Shown here in pieces: positions 34,913-44,291 of a DNA stretch of 64,000 bases. The notes under the pieces were generated by a model. The model searched no databases. It was given only the letters and a program-made list of their open reading frames with translations, and was not told the origin of the DNA. Origin of the DNA: JADLGL01 sp963667605 (GTDB taxonomy: Bacteria; Pseudomonadota; Alphaproteobacteria; Rhizobiales; Kaistiaceae); assembly GCA_963667605.2 (NCBI GenBank), contig CAXXUZ010000003.1:372001-436000 (forward strand). The letters run 5' to 3'. Numbering within the stretch: the stretch's first letter is position 1; each line of letters opens with the position of its first letter. The position numbers and the translations under genes were made by a program.

Positions 34913-36022
34913 ATGGCGAAGCGGAATCGAGATGTCGTAGACGGAACTCTGCCACTCGATAGCATCATCGAAGGCGACTGTGTCGCCGAACTCGACAAAC
35001 TCCCGCCGGGGTCTGTAGATCTTGTTTTCGCCGATCCACCCTACAATCTCCAACTAGAAGGCCGTTTGACCCGTCCCGATCAATCGACGGTCGATGGCGT
35101 CGACGATCAATGGGACCGCTTTGCCAGCTTTGCAGATTATGACTCCTTTACCCGCAATTGGCTGCGCGGCGTTCGCCGTGTCCTTAAGCCCGAAGGGGCT
35201 TTGTGGGTGATCGGCAGCTATCACAACATCTTCCGTGTAGGTGCGATCCTGCAGGATCTCGGCTTCTGGATCCTAAACGACATCGTCTGGCGGAAGACCA
35301 ATCCAATGCCCAATTTCCGCGGTCGCCGCTTCACCAATGCGCATGAGACCTTGATCTGGGCCTGTCGCGGCGCCGATGCTCGCAACTATGCCTTCAATTA
35401 TGACGCCCTCAAGGTCTTCAACGACAATTTGCAGATGCGCTCCGACTGGGCGATCCCGCTGTGCACTGGGCCGGAGCGGCTGAAATCCGGCGGCCGCAAG
35501 GTTCACGCCACGCAGAAGCCCGAGGCGTTGCTCTACCGGGTTCTGTTGGCTTCGTCGCAGCCGAGCGATGTCATTCTCGATCCTTTCTTCGGCACCGGCA
35601 CTACCGGGGCAGTCGCCAAGAAGCTCAGGCGCCATTTCATCGGCATCGAGCGCGATCAGGACTATATCGCCGCGGCCGAGGCGCGCATCGATGCGATAGA
35701 GCCGGTCGAGCCGAGTGCCCTTGCCATGACGCGGGGCAAGCGATCCGAGCCGCGCATTCCATTTGGCAATTTGCTCGAAGCCGGGTTGCTATCGCCGGGC
35801 GCGAGGCTCATCGATGCCAAAGCGCGCTTCGAGGCCATGGTGCGAGTCGACGGCTCGCTCGAAGCCGGGCCGCATACCGGTTCCATTCATAGGGTCGGTG
35901 CCGCGGTTCAGGGATTGGACGCCTGCAATGGCTGGACGTTCTGGCACACCGACAAAGGCGGGGTTCGCGAGCCGATCGATGCCCTCCGCCAGATCATCCG
36001 TCGCGAGCTTGCGGCGGCCTGA
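34913..36022 (+). CDS. ccrM: CcrM-type adenine DNA methyltransferase (GANTC)
   Basis: The 369-residue protein has the beta-class methylase order: the catalytic DPPYNLQLEG (motif IV) early, VWRKTNPMPNFRGRRFTNAHETLIWA, HATQKPEALLYRVLLASS, and the AdoMet motif I DVILDPFFGTGTTGAVAKKL near the end. A C-terminal extension of about 100 residues with FGNLLEAGLLSPGARL is the CcrM-specific DNA-recognition domain. CcrM controls cell-cycle gene expression in alphaproteobacteria. ATG 34913 gives the family-typical start; an in-frame ATG at 34874 would add thirteen residues. Its 3' end overlaps convergent mutY by 29 bases. Confidence 0.96.
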   Translation: MAKRNRDVVDGTLPLDSIIEGDCVAELDKLPPGSVDLVFADPPYNLQLEGRLTRPDQSTVDGVDDQWDRFASFADYDSFTRNWLRGVRRVLKPEGALWVIGSYHNIFRVGAILQDLGFWILNDIVWRKTNPMPNFRGRRFTNAHETLIWACRGADARNYAFNYDALKVFNDNLQMRSDWAIPLCTGPERLKSGGRKVHATQKPEALLYRVLLASSQPSDVILDPFFGTGTTGAVAKKLRRHFIGIERDQDYIAAAEARIDAIEPVEPSALAMTRGKRSEPRIPFGNLLEAGLLSPGARLIDAKARFEAMVRVDGSLEAGPHTGSIHRVGAAVQGLDACNGWTFWHTDKGGVREPIDALRQIIRRELAAA

Positions 36023-37133
36023 CGCGCTCGGTGGCGCCCGGCAAAACCGCCTCGATCGCGTTTCGCATCACGCTCGGCAGTGCTTCTCCGGCTAGCTCGC
36101 TTGGCGGCGACCACCAGCATTTGTCGGGTGCCGGCTCGGCCGCCTCGACTGCCGCACTGAACACGTTCAACTCGAGCCGGAAATGGGTGAACACATGTTT
36201 CACTCTGCCGGGCACCTTCAGCCAAGCGAGGGTGAGGGGCGCGCCGGCATCCGCTGACGGCGCCGTTTCCGCCCAATCACTGCCGGGGATTTCGGCCATT
36301 CCGCCGAGGAGACCTTTCAGGGGGCGATATCGAAGCAACACCGCGCCGTCTTGGCGAATGGCAACATAAGCATTGCCGCGGCGGGTTGGACGGACCGCTT
36401 TCGGCGCTTTGATCGGGTACCGCTCCGGCTCGCCACCGGCGGCAAGGCACATGGCAGCCAATGGACAGACATCGCAAGCAGGCCGCTTCGGCGTGCAGAC
36501 GGTCGCCCCTAGATCCATCATCGCTTGAGCATAGTCACCGGGCCGTTCGGCTGGCGTGAGCGCCGTCTGGCGCACACGAATGGCGGGCTTGGCGACGGCA
36601 ATCGGCTCGGCGATCGCAAAAAGGCGCGAGATCACACGCCCGATATTGCCGTCGACTACCGGTTCCGCCCGGCCGAATGCGATCGCCGCGATTGCGGCGG
36701 CGGTGTAGCTGCCGACCCCCGGAAGGCGTTGGAGCATTTCGGCGGTATCGGGGAAATGGCCACCGTTTGTGGCCACGGCATCCGCCGCCGCCTTCAGATT
36801 GCGTGCGCGGCTGTAGTAGCCTAGGCCGGCCCAGGCCCGCATAACGTCGTCGCTTTTCACTGCAGCGAGGTGTTGGACGGTCGGCCAGCGCGAAATGAAA
36901 TCCTCGAAATAAGGCTTCACCGCCGCAACAGTCGTCTGTTGCAGCATCACCTCCGACAGCCAAACATGATATGGGTCGGGCCGCCGCGCGGCGCCACGCT
37001 CCTTCGGCCCAACGCGCCAGGGAAGGCGGCGTGCATGGCGATCGTACCAAGCGAGCACCGCGTCGGCGACGTGCGGTTCGGCCGCCGCGGACGCTGAAAT
37101 CGCCACTGCCGGACTGTGCTCAGCCGGCTTCAC
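35994..37133 (-). CDS. mutY: A/G-specific adenine glycosylase
   Basis: The 379-residue protein has the helix-hairpin-helix LPGVGSYTAAAIAAIAFG, a catalytic Asp region (PVVDGNIGRVISRLF) and the iron-sulfur cysteines in CTPKRPACDVCPLAAMC (C-x6-C-x2-C-x5-C). A NUDIX-like C-terminal domain follows and recognises 8-oxoguanine. It removes A mispaired with 8-oxoG. Its start overlaps the smc stop by 14 bases on the same strand, and its end overlaps convergent ccrM. Confidence 0.96.
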   Translation of the reverse strand: MKPAEHSPAVAISASAAAEPHVADAVLAWYDRHARRLPWRVGPKERGAARRPDPYHVWLSEVMLQQTTVAAVKPYFEDFISRWPTVQHLAAVKSDDVMRAWAGLGYYSRARNLKAAADAVATNGGHFPDTAEMLQRLPGVGSYTAAAIAAIAFGRAEPVVDGNIGRVISRLFAIAEPIAVAKPAIRVRQTALTPAERPGDYAQAMMDLGATVCTPKRPACDVCPLAAMCLAAGGEPERYPIKAPKAVRPTRRGNAYVAIRQDGAVLLRYRPLKGLLGGMAEIPGSDWAETAPSADAGAPLTLAWLKVPGRVKHVFTHFRLELNVFSAAVEAAEPAPDKCWWSPPSELAGEALPSVMRNAIEAVLPGATERVRPPQARDG

Positions 37134-40100
37134 GGAACTGTTCGGCGGTCTCCAGATCGACCGACACCAATTGGCTCACTCCTCGCTCGGCCATCGTCAC
37201 GCCGAACAGGCGGTTCATTCGCGCCATGGTGATCGGATTGTGGGTGATCACCAGGAAGCGCGTCCCGGTCTCATTGGCGATCTCTTCAAGGAGATTGCAG
37301 AATCGCTCGACATTGGCATCGTCGAGCGGGGCATCGACCTCGTCAAGGACGCAGATCGGCGCTGGATTGGTGAGGAACAGTGCGAAGATCAGCGACAACG
37401 CCGTTAGCGCCTGCTCGCCCCCGGAGAGTAGGGTCATCGTCTGCGGCTTCTTGCCCGGTGGCTTAGCGATGATCTCAAGCCCCGCGTCAAGCGGATCATC
37501 CGATCCAACAAGCTTGAGTTCCGCAGTGCCGCCGCCGAACAATTGCGCGAACAGGCGCTGGAACTGGATGTTGACGGTGTCGAAAGCGGTGATCAGCCTC
37601 TCGCGGCCCTCCCGATTGAGGCTGGTGATGCCCCGTCGCAGCTTGGTGATAGCGGCGATGAGATCGTCGCGATCGCTGGTCATCGTATTTCGCCTCTCGG
37701 CAAGTTCCTCAGCCTCGCGATCGGCCTGGAGATTGACGCCGCCAAGCCGCTCGCGCTCCTGCTTCAGCCGCTCCAGCCGAGCCTCGACCTGGTCGAGCGC
37801 CGGCACCGACCCGTCGGTGAGTCCGGCCACCACTTCCGCCTCGCCTGGATCGCATTGCAGCGTCTCAGATATCCGCTCGCTGATCTCGACGAGACGCTCA
37901 TTCGCCCCGGCAACGCGCTCCTCCAGACGGCCACGAACTTCACGTGCCTCGGACAGTTCCGCGTTCGCCCGGATCACCGTTTTGTCGGCTTCTGCAAGAG
38001 TTGCTTCCGCCTCCGCCAGTGTATCGGCTGCGGCGGCGCGTTGCTTGTCCGCGTCGCCGGACTTGTCCAACAGCGCTCGACGTTGTTTGGCTATGGCGGT
38101 TGGCCGGTTGCCCAGGCCGCGGCGGCTGTCGGTGACCTGCACGAGCCGTGACTGGAGGGACTCCATCTGCGTTTGGGCTTCGCCGGTGCGGTGCGCCCAC
38201 GCCGCTTCGTCCCGCTCAATCGATTCGATTCGTCCGTTCCGTGTCTGGCTGTCTCGGTTGATGCCGGCCAGCAGCGCTCGAAGTTCGGCGACGCTATTCC
38301 GGTCTGCAATCATCTTGTCGCGGAGCGCTGCGATCGGTGCCTCAGGCTCCTCCGGCAGGACCATTTGCTCCAGAGCCGCGGTTGCGGTTTCGCGCTCGCC
38401 GATCACCTCTCCCAGGCCGGTAACCAGACGGCTTTTCGCTTCGCTCAGTGCTGCCAAGCGCGACGCGACACCGGATTGTTCGCGCTCGGCGGCAACCAAC
38501 TCATCCCGGGCCTGGTTCACCGACCCCTGCGCCCGACGCCAGAATTCGCGCCTCGCGGCGTCCTCCTTCGTGGCTTCAACCGCCCCATGCCGAGCTGTTT
38601 CGGCCCGTTCGGCCTCTTCGGCGACGGCGGGACGGAACTCTTCGATCTTCTCCACAAGTTCGGTCAGCCGGCGGCGTGCCGAGAGACGGTCGGCCGGCGA
38701 GCGACGCGATTCAGCCGAAGCAACCAGCCCATCCCAGCGCCACATATCGCCCTCGCGGCTGACCAGGCTTTGACCGGGGCTGAGTTCCGCCTGCAGCCGT
38801 AAGCCGTCGGCAACATCGACAAAACCGGTTTGTGCCAGTCGACGGTCGAGTTCCGCCGGACCGTCGACCGCGTCGGAAAGCGGTCGCACTCCGGTCGGCA
38901 AGGGCGGGTCGCCTTCGCCGGAGATTTGGCGCCAATGGGCGGGGTCAATGGTATCGGTCGAAAGATCGAGATCATCCCCCAGGGCGGCAACGAGCGCCGC
39001 TTCGGCACCGTCGCTGGGCTTGACCGTCTCGATTAGCGGAGACCTTACAGCGCTTTCCGGCAGCAGTGATTGCAGTGCCTTGGCCTCGGTCTCCATCCGC
39101 GCCAGTTTCCCTTCGGATTCGGACACCGCCGATTGTGCGGCCGCGGCCCGGTCCCTCGAAAGTGCCGCTTGTTCTTCGGCCGCATGCGAGGATTGCTCGG
39201 CAGCAGTCAGATCCGATTCTGCCAATCGCAGAGCGTCGGCCGCGTTGTTCAGCCGATCATCGGCACCGGCTGGCGACAAGGCATTCCGCTGTTCGGCAAT
39301 GCGCGCTTGCTCCGCCTGGATTCCGGCTTCCCGCTCGGTGATCGAATCGAGGTGCTTTTGCGTGTGGCCTCGCCGCGCCGTCAGCTCCGAGAGCGCGGCA
39401 TTGGCCTCGGCCATCAGCCGCTCGCTTTCGCCGAGCACCCCCCCGGCGGTTTCCAGGCGTTCAACGATGTCAGCGTGCTTGTCGTCTTGTCCCGCAGTTT
39501 CCGTAACTAGACCTGCCTTCTCATCGGCCAATCGCGCCAGCGTGGCGGAACTATCGGAAAGCAGCGCCCGCTCGCGGTCGAGATCGGAATTGAGTTGCGT
39601 CGACCGGCGCTCGAGTTCTGCGATCTGCTCGTGGATCGTCCGCTCTTCTTGGTCTAGCCGCTCGCCCTCGATTCGGATTCGCTGGACGCCGGCTTCGGCC
39701 GAGGCCGCCTGCTCGCGAAGGGCGGGTATGATCTCGGCTGCAATTGCTTGAGCCCGGGCGGCTTTGCCCAGCTTCTCGGCCTGCTCGGTCACGGAAACGG
39801 AAGCATGCGCCAGCTCTGTTGCCGCCGCCGTGACGGTATCGGTGGCGAAGCGATATCGCACCGCCAGGGCCGTCGCCTCGGATTTGCGGATTGCACTCGA
39901 GAGGTTGCGATAGCGCACCGCTTGGCGTGCTTGGCGGCGGAGGCCGTCAAGCTGCCGCTCAATTTCGGCGAGGATGTCCTCGAGGCGATCGAGGTTTTGT
40001 TCGGTGGCCTTCAGCCGTAATTCTGCTTCGTGACGGCGGCCGAATAGTCCCGAAATGCCGGCGGCCTCCTCAAGGACCGCGCGCCGGGCATCGGGCTTGG

Positions 40101-40563
40101 CCGAGATCAGCGATCCGACCCGGCCCTGTCCGACAATCGCCGCAGAATGAGCGCCGATTGCCGCATCGGCGAACAAGAGCTGGACATCCCGGGCTCGAAC
40201 CTCGCGGCCATTGATCCGATAGGAGGAACCGGCCTCGCGCTCGATCCGGCGCGATACGTCGATCGAATCGCTATCGTTAAAGGCACTCGGTACTGTTCGG
40301 GCGCTGTTGTCCAGGCTGAGCGAGACCTCGGCTGAGTTCCGCGCCGGCCGGGCGATGCTGCCGGAAAAGATCACATCTTCCATCCCAGAGCCGCGCATCG
40401 CCTTATATGAATTTTCGCCCATCGCCCATTGCAGGGCCTCGACCAGGTTGGATTTGCCGCAGCCATTGGGGCCAACAATCCCGGTAAGCCCGGCCTCGAT
40501 CGAAACCTCCGTCGGTTCGACGAAGGATTTGAACCCGGTCAGGCGGAAGCGGGAGAATCTCAC
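37120..40563 (-). CDS. smc: chromosome segregation ATPase SMC
   Basis: The 1147-residue protein has the Walker A IVGPNGCGKSNLVEALQW at the N-terminus and two long coiled coils (about residues 165-510 and 660-985). They flank a hinge of moderately conserved sequence (about 515-640, with DGLRLQAELSPGQSLVSREGD). The C-terminal signature TLLSGGEQALTALSLIFALFL and Walker B ICVLDEVDAPLDD are intact. SMC with ScpAB condenses and segregates chromosomes. The smc-mutY-DUF721-DsbA neighbourhood is usual for alphaproteobacteria. Confidence 0.97.
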   Translation of the reverse strand: MRFSRFRLTGFKSFVEPTEVSIEAGLTGIVGPNGCGKSNLVEALQWAMGENSYKAMRGSGMEDVIFSGSIARPARNSAEVSLSLDNSARTVPSAFNDSDSIDVSRRIEREAGSSYRINGREVRARDVQLLFADAAIGAHSAAIVGQGRVGSLISAKPDARRAVLEEAAGISGLFGRRHEAELRLKATEQNLDRLEDILAEIERQLDGLRRQARQAVRYRNLSSAIRKSEATALAVRYRFATDTVTAAATELAHASVSVTEQAEKLGKAARAQAIAAEIIPALREQAASAEAGVQRIRIEGERLDQEERTIHEQIAELERRSTQLNSDLDRERALLSDSSATLARLADEKAGLVTETAGQDDKHADIVERLETAGGVLGESERLMAEANAALSELTARRGHTQKHLDSITEREAGIQAEQARIAEQRNALSPAGADDRLNNAADALRLAESDLTAAEQSSHAAEEQAALSRDRAAAAQSAVSESEGKLARMETEAKALQSLLPESAVRSPLIETVKPSDGAEAALVAALGDDLDLSTDTIDPAHWRQISGEGDPPLPTGVRPLSDAVDGPAELDRRLAQTGFVDVADGLRLQAELSPGQSLVSREGDMWRWDGLVASAESRRSPADRLSARRRLTELVEKIEEFRPAVAEEAERAETARHGAVEATKEDAARREFWRRAQGSVNQARDELVAAEREQSGVASRLAALSEAKSRLVTGLGEVIGERETATAALEQMVLPEEPEAPIAALRDKMIADRNSVAELRALLAGINRDSQTRNGRIESIERDEAAWAHRTGEAQTQMESLQSRLVQVTDSRRGLGNRPTAIAKQRRALLDKSGDADKQRAAAADTLAEAEATLAEADKTVIRANAELSEAREVRGRLEERVAGANERLVEISERISETLQCDPGEAEVVAGLTDGSVPALDQVEARLERLKQERERLGGVNLQADREAEELAERRNTMTSDRDDLIAAITKLRRGITSLNREGRERLITAFDTVNIQFQRLFAQLFGGGTAELKLVGSDDPLDAGLEIIAKPPGKKPQTMTLLSGGEQALTALSLIFALFLTNPAPICVLDEVDAPLDDANVERFCNLLEEIANETGTRFLVITHNPITMARMNRLFGVTMAERGVSQLVSVDLETAEQFREAG

Positions 40564-40584
40564 TGGTGGTTCCGAATCGGGCCG

Positions 40585-41250
40585 CTATCGCGCGGCCAGC
40601 ACAGCGCCGCGGAGTTGATCGAGGCTAAGCGCGCCCGGATAACTTCGACCATTGACGAAAAAGGTCGGCGTGGAATTGACCCCAAGCTCCACTCCGCGAT
40701 CAAAGACTGCGACGATGCCATCAAGAAGCTCTTGATTCGCCAAGCATGCCTCAAAACTTTCCTGGCTGAAACCGGCTTGTTGCACCTGTCCAAACAAGGT
40801 TTCCAGGAACAACTCAGGTTCGACGAAAGCCCAAGCGTCTTGTGTTTCGAACAAATGATCGATCAGCGCGTAGTAGGCGTTCTCGCCTGGGGCGCAGCGG
40901 GCCAGAATGAAGCCGGCCTGGGTGCGCTGATCGAGCGAGAATTCGCGCAGGAGGAAGCGGACCTCACCGGTGTCGACAAACTCCTCGACGAAATCATCGA
41001 ACACGGTGACATGGAAACTGCGGCAGTGCGGACAGGTCATGGAGGCGTATTCAATGACGGTCACAGGTGCTGCCTCGTCGCCAAGCCAATGCTCCTCCAG
41101 CGGCCCGGCAACCATCAGCTCCGCGACGAAAGCGGGGTCGACGGCAACCTGATCGGAGCCGCCATTGCTGCAGGCGGCGAGCACCAACGCGGTTGCCGAC
41201 ACCATCGCCAGCAAGAGCGCCCGTCGGATCATCGATCTCACCCGGTTCAA
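40585..41250 (-). CDS. DsbA-family thioredoxin-fold lipoprotein
   Basis: The 221-residue protein has a lipobox (ALVLAACSNGG) followed by a DsbA/thioredoxin_4 domain: VTVIEYASMTCPHCRSFH with active-site CPHC, a helical insert, and the cis-proline region GVNSTPTFFVNGRSYPG. It is likely a membrane-tethered periplasmic thiol oxidoreductase. It lies 21 bases upstream of smc on the same strand and is a paralogue of the next gene upstream. Confidence 0.93.
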   Translation of the reverse strand: MNRVRSMIRRALLLAMVSATALVLAACSNGGSDQVAVDPAFVAELMVAGPLEEHWLGDEAAPVTVIEYASMTCPHCRSFHVTVFDDFVEEFVDTGEVRFLLREFSLDQRTQAGFILARCAPGENAYYALIDHLFETQDAWAFVEPELFLETLFGQVQQAGFSQESFEACLANQELLDGIVAVFDRGVELGVNSTPTFFVNGRSYPGALSLDQLRGAVLAAR

Positions 41251-41301
41251 CTATTACCGTGGGCGGCAGCCGGCCCGTTGGCCAACCGCCTCGATCGAGC
41301 C

Positions 41302-41943
41302 CTAGAGCAGGGGCTCGATGATGCGATCCAGCTGCTCGAGAGTCAGAGCGCCAGGGTAGCGATCACCGTTGATGAAGAAGGTCGGCGTAGCGTTGACCCC
41401 GAGTTCGACCCCGCGGTCATAGACCCAAAAAATCGAATCGAGGATCGACTGATCGCTGAGGCATTCGCCGAAACTCGCCTCGGTGAATCCGGATTGCAGC
41501 GCCAGCTGCAGCAGCGGCGGGATTGGCTCTTCGACCTGGGCCCACATTGGCTGCATCTCGAACAACAGGCCGATCATCCCAAGATAGCCGTTGGCACCAG
41601 GGGCACATCGAGTCAGCATGAAAGCCGCCGCTGATAGCGGGTACTGCGGCGGATCGATCGGGAACTCGCGGATCGTGAATCGCACCATCCCGGTGTCAAT
41701 ATATTTGGCAACGAATTCATCAAACACGGTTTCATGGAAAGTGCGGCAATGCGGGCAGGTCATCGAGGCGTATTCGATGATTGTGACGGGCGCGTTTTCG
41801 TCGCCGATCCACACATCTCCAAGCGGGCTGGCGACCAACAGTTCCGCAATCGGCACCCTCCCATCCTGAGCCTGCGCAGGCAGGCTGATCGCCACAAAGC
41901 CGGCAACCAGCATGGCGCCTATGGCGCCGCCAAGAAATCTCAT
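41302..41943 (-). CDS. DsbA-family periplasmic thiol oxidoreductase
   Basis: From ATG 41941-41943 the product has a signal peptide (GGAIGAMLVAGFVAISLPAQAQ) and the same domain as its neighbour: TIIEYASMTCPHCRTFH with CPHC and GVNATPTFFINGDRYPGAL. A third cysteine region, SFGECLSDQS, matches its paralogue. The two genes look like a tandem duplication; this one is soluble, while the next is a lipoprotein. Confidence 0.93.
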   Translation of the reverse strand: MRFLGGAIGAMLVAGFVAISLPAQAQDGRVPIAELLVASPLGDVWIGDENAPVTIIEYASMTCPHCRTFHETVFDEFVAKYIDTGMVRFTIREFPIDPPQYPLSAAAFMLTRCAPGANGYLGMIGLLFEMQPMWAQVEEPIPPLLQLALQSGFTEASFGECLSDQSILDSIFWVYDRGVELGVNATPTFFINGDRYPGALTLEQLDRIIEPLL

Positions 41944-42065
41944 ATGCAAAGACAACTCCTGATCCTCCAACACAATTGGTGACCGACAAACTCAATCCGC
42001 CTCAATGTGCCCCACTCACCGCAGATTCGATAGAAAAATTGTGGCGACAGTGCATTCGCCACCGA

Positions 42066-42557
42066 TCACGGCCTCGCGAGGCGATCCTGGGCTATCGCCG
42101 TCCCGAGCCGAGCCAGCGCCTCGCGGAGATCGCCGCCGTCAATGTCTGCCAACTCCTGCCGGATTGCCGCTTTGTCAGCGGGGGGTAGGTCGAGCTGCTT
42201 CGGAGGCATCGGCCTACCTGTCTTGGTGATCGGGCGTTGGATGATTCGCAGCTCAGATACCGCGGCAAAGCCAAGAAATGAATTGATCCGGCCGATGAAT
42301 TGCTCGGTCTCGTGCTGCAGGAATACCGAACTTGGGCCGCTGACTCGAACAGTGAGCACGGCGCCGTCGGAGCGGTCGCGTGGCCATTGCAGCTTCTCCG
42401 GCTGGGTATTGGCCGCGTAGCGGGGCCCGACCACATCACTCCACGCCGCGATCAGATCAATTTTAGCGAAGCCGCGCTTGGCGGTTACCGGGTCGAACAC
42501 GCGGGCGGCAAGCCGGGCGAGTTGGACGGGGCCGCGTTGCTTGGCCGAAGCGTTCAT
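42066..42557 (-). CDS. DUF721 (DciA-like) protein
   Basis: The 163-residue protein has an N-terminal DUF721 domain: LAARVFDPVTAKRGFAKIDLIAAWSDVVGPRYA, then ANTQPEKLQWP, and GRINSFLGFAAVSELRIIQRP. DUF721 proteins include DciA, the loader of replicative helicase in bacteria without DnaC. Its place near mutY and smc matches other alphaproteobacteria. ATG 42555-42557 is the conserved start region. Confidence 0.85.
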   Translation of the reverse strand: MNASAKQRGPVQLARLAARVFDPVTAKRGFAKIDLIAAWSDVVGPRYAANTQPEKLQWPRDRSDGAVLTVRVSGPSSVFLQHETEQFIGRINSFLGFAAVSELRIIQRPITKTGRPMPPKQLDLPPADKAAIRQELADIDGGDLREALARLGTAIAQDRLARP

Positions 42558-42680
42558 GCGCGACCTTCTGACACGTCCGGAGCCGAGTCGGAAAGGGGAG
42601 GCGCAATCTGGACGTTGCAAATCGGATAAATATCAATAGTATCAACTGGATATGGCGCTGGTATCGTCGATGGTGTTTTC

Positions 42681-42709
42681 TTGACACCATTTGGTCGCGT
42701 CACTATTGT
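42681..42709 (+). promoter_or_regulatory. sigma-70-type promoter of the ATP synthase F0 operon
   Basis: A perfect TTGACA (42681-42686) is followed after exactly 17 bases by TATTGT (42704-42709). The pair lies about 65 bases before atpI in an otherwise non-coding interval and points into the operon. Confidence 0.7.
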
Positions 42710-42775
42710 GCGCCCGGTTTTCGGCGGCTTGGGCAACTTTCTCCTTCCCTTTCGGGGCTCTTGAGATGGCGGTCG

Positions 42776-43168
42776 ATGCCGATGAATGATCCGGATAGCG
42801 CTGGCGAACGACCTGATTCTCCGGCAACTGAAGATGAAGCCAGGCTTGGCGCTCGCCTCGACACCCTTGGTGAAAGGCTCGCCGCCAAGCGTAGCGATTC
42901 GGACGAAATCGATCGGCGGGCGAACGACGCCGGCAACCGATGGCAGGGGCAGGCGATGCGTCTTGCCACCGAGTTCGTTGCCGGAGTGCTCGTTGGCAGT
43001 GCGATTGGCTGGTTCTTCGACGGGTGGCTCGGCACATCGCCGTGGGGGCTCATCGTATTTTTACTTTTGGGTGTCGCGGCGGGCACATTGAACGCCCTTC
43101 GCGGAGCCGGGCTAGTGCAGGAATCACCGGCGCGGCGGCAGTCGACCGAAACGGATGGCGACAGTTGA
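42776..43168 (+). CDS. atpI: ATP synthase protein I
   Basis: The product of about 130 residues has a hydrophilic N-terminal half and two helices (EFVAGVLVGSAIGWFFDGWLG and GLIVFLLLGVAAGTLNALR). That pattern, with RLATEFVAGVLVG, is typical of alphaproteobacterial AtpI, a chaperone for c-ring assembly. The start is uncertain among ATG 42776, ATG 42782 and TTG 42761. Confidence 0.88.
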   Translation: MPMNDPDSAGERPDSPATEDEARLGARLDTLGERLAAKRSDSDEIDRRANDAGNRWQGQAMRLATEFVAGVLVGSAIGWFFDGWLGTSPWGLIVFLLLGVAAGTLNALRGAGLVQESPARRQSTETDGDS

Positions 43169-43193
43169 GATGCTGAGGACAGGGGCATAGGAC

Positions 43194-43943
43194 TTGGCAA
43201 CGGATCCAATCCATCAATTCATTATTGAGCCGATCATTGCCATCGAGGTCGGCGGCGTCGATCTCTCTTTCACCAACTCATCGCTGTTCATGGTGGCGAC
43301 GCTGGTGGTCGGCTCCGGACTTTTGATTTGGGCAACGATGCGCCGGCGGTTGGTCCCGTCCAGGGTGCAGTCCTCGGCCGAGATGCTCTACGAGTTCGTG
43401 GCCGGGATGTTGCGGGATTCGGCGGGAAGCGAAGCCATGCGATTCTTTCCGCTGGTCTTTTCCCTATTCTTGTTCATCCTGGTCGTCAATCTATTCGGGA
43501 TGTTCCCGTACTTTTTCACGGTGACCAGCCACATCATCGTGACCGCCGCGCTCGCGGTTCTCGTTTTTGTTTTGGTGATCGGTTACGGGCTATGGCGAAA
43601 CGGTTTTGGTTTTTTCCGGATATTCGTGCCGCAGGGCATTCCGATCGTCATCCTGCCATTCATCGTCTTTATTGAAATCCTCTCATTCCTTTCGCGGCCG
43701 CTAAGTCACGCGATGCGGCTGTTCGCCAACATGCTGGCCGGTCATATCACCTTGAAAGTGTTTGGCGGCTTTGTGGTGTCGCTCGGTGGAGCCGGTGCGC
43801 TTGGCGTTGGCGGCGCGGTTCTGGCACTGCTGATGACGGTGGCTCTCACCGCGCTGGAATTTCTGGTCGCCGGGTTGCAAGCTTATGTCTTCGCGATGCT
43901 CACCAGCATCTATCTCAACGACGCTTTCCATCCGGGCCATTAG
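43194..43943 (+). CDS. atpB: ATP synthase F0 subunit a
   Basis: The 249-residue protein has five to six helices. It carries the essential arginine helix (LSFLSRPLSHAMRLFANMLAGHITLKVFGGF) and the closing ALEFLVAGLQAYVFAMLTSIYLNDAFHPGH. It forms the proton half-channels facing the c ring. It follows atpI by 25 bases, beginning with TTG or a similar codon before ATDPIHQFIIEPI. Confidence 0.96.
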   Translation: MATDPIHQFIIEPIIAIEVGGVDLSFTNSSLFMVATLVVGSGLLIWATMRRRLVPSRVQSSAEMLYEFVAGMLRDSAGSEAMRFFPLVFSLFLFILVVNLFGMFPYFFTVTSHIIVTAALAVLVFVLVIGYGLWRNGFGFFRIFVPQGIPIVILPFIVFIEILSFLSRPLSHAMRLFANMLAGHITLKVFGGFVVSLGGAGALGVGGAVLALLMTVALTALEFLVAGLQAYVFAMLTSIYLNDAFHPGH

Positions 43944-43986
43944 CGACACCGGTCCACATATCAACCAGACAGGGAGTTTCTAGATT

Positions 43987-44244
43987 ATGGAAATTGGAGC
44001 CGCAGAAGTGCTCGGGCCGTTCATCGTCGAAGCCGGCAGCGCGATCGGCGCCGGCGCCGCCTGTATGGGTGTCGGTGCCGCGGGCGTTGGCCTGGGAGCA
44101 CTGTTCGGTCACTTCCTCGAGGGTGCCATCCGCAATCCGGCCGCGGCAGACGGCCAGTTCGGTCGCCTCATTTTCGGCTTTGCCGTCACCGAAGCGATGG
44201 GCATCTTCTCGCTGGTCATCGCGTTCCTGATCCTGTTCGGTTGA
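43987..44244 (+). CDS. atpE: ATP synthase F0 subunit c
   Basis: The 85-residue hairpin has two helices, with the glycine-rich first (GAGAACMGVGAAGVGLGALFG) and the proton-binding glutamate in the second (FAVTEAMGIFSLVIAFLILF). The loop contains IRNPAA. It is a proton-type c subunit; there is no sodium-binding Gln-Glu-Thr set. Confidence 0.97.
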   Translation: MEIGAAEVLGPFIVEAGSAIGAGAACMGVGAAGVGLGALFGHFLEGAIRNPAAADGQFGRLIFGFAVTEAMGIFSLVIAFLILFG

Positions 44245-44291
44245 TCTCGGTCACCAAGGTGGAAGCCAGGGCCACGGGGGCGGAAACCTAG

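Noticed and set aside
36971..38773. A 600-codon plus-strand open frame
   Set aside because: It lies antisense to mutY and smc, whose motifs are intact; its sequence is Ser/Arg-rich and low in complexity, as expected for a mirror frame in GC-rich DNA.
40429..41634. A 401-codon plus-strand open frame
   Set aside because: It is antisense to two CPHC-containing DsbA-like genes and has no motif of its own.
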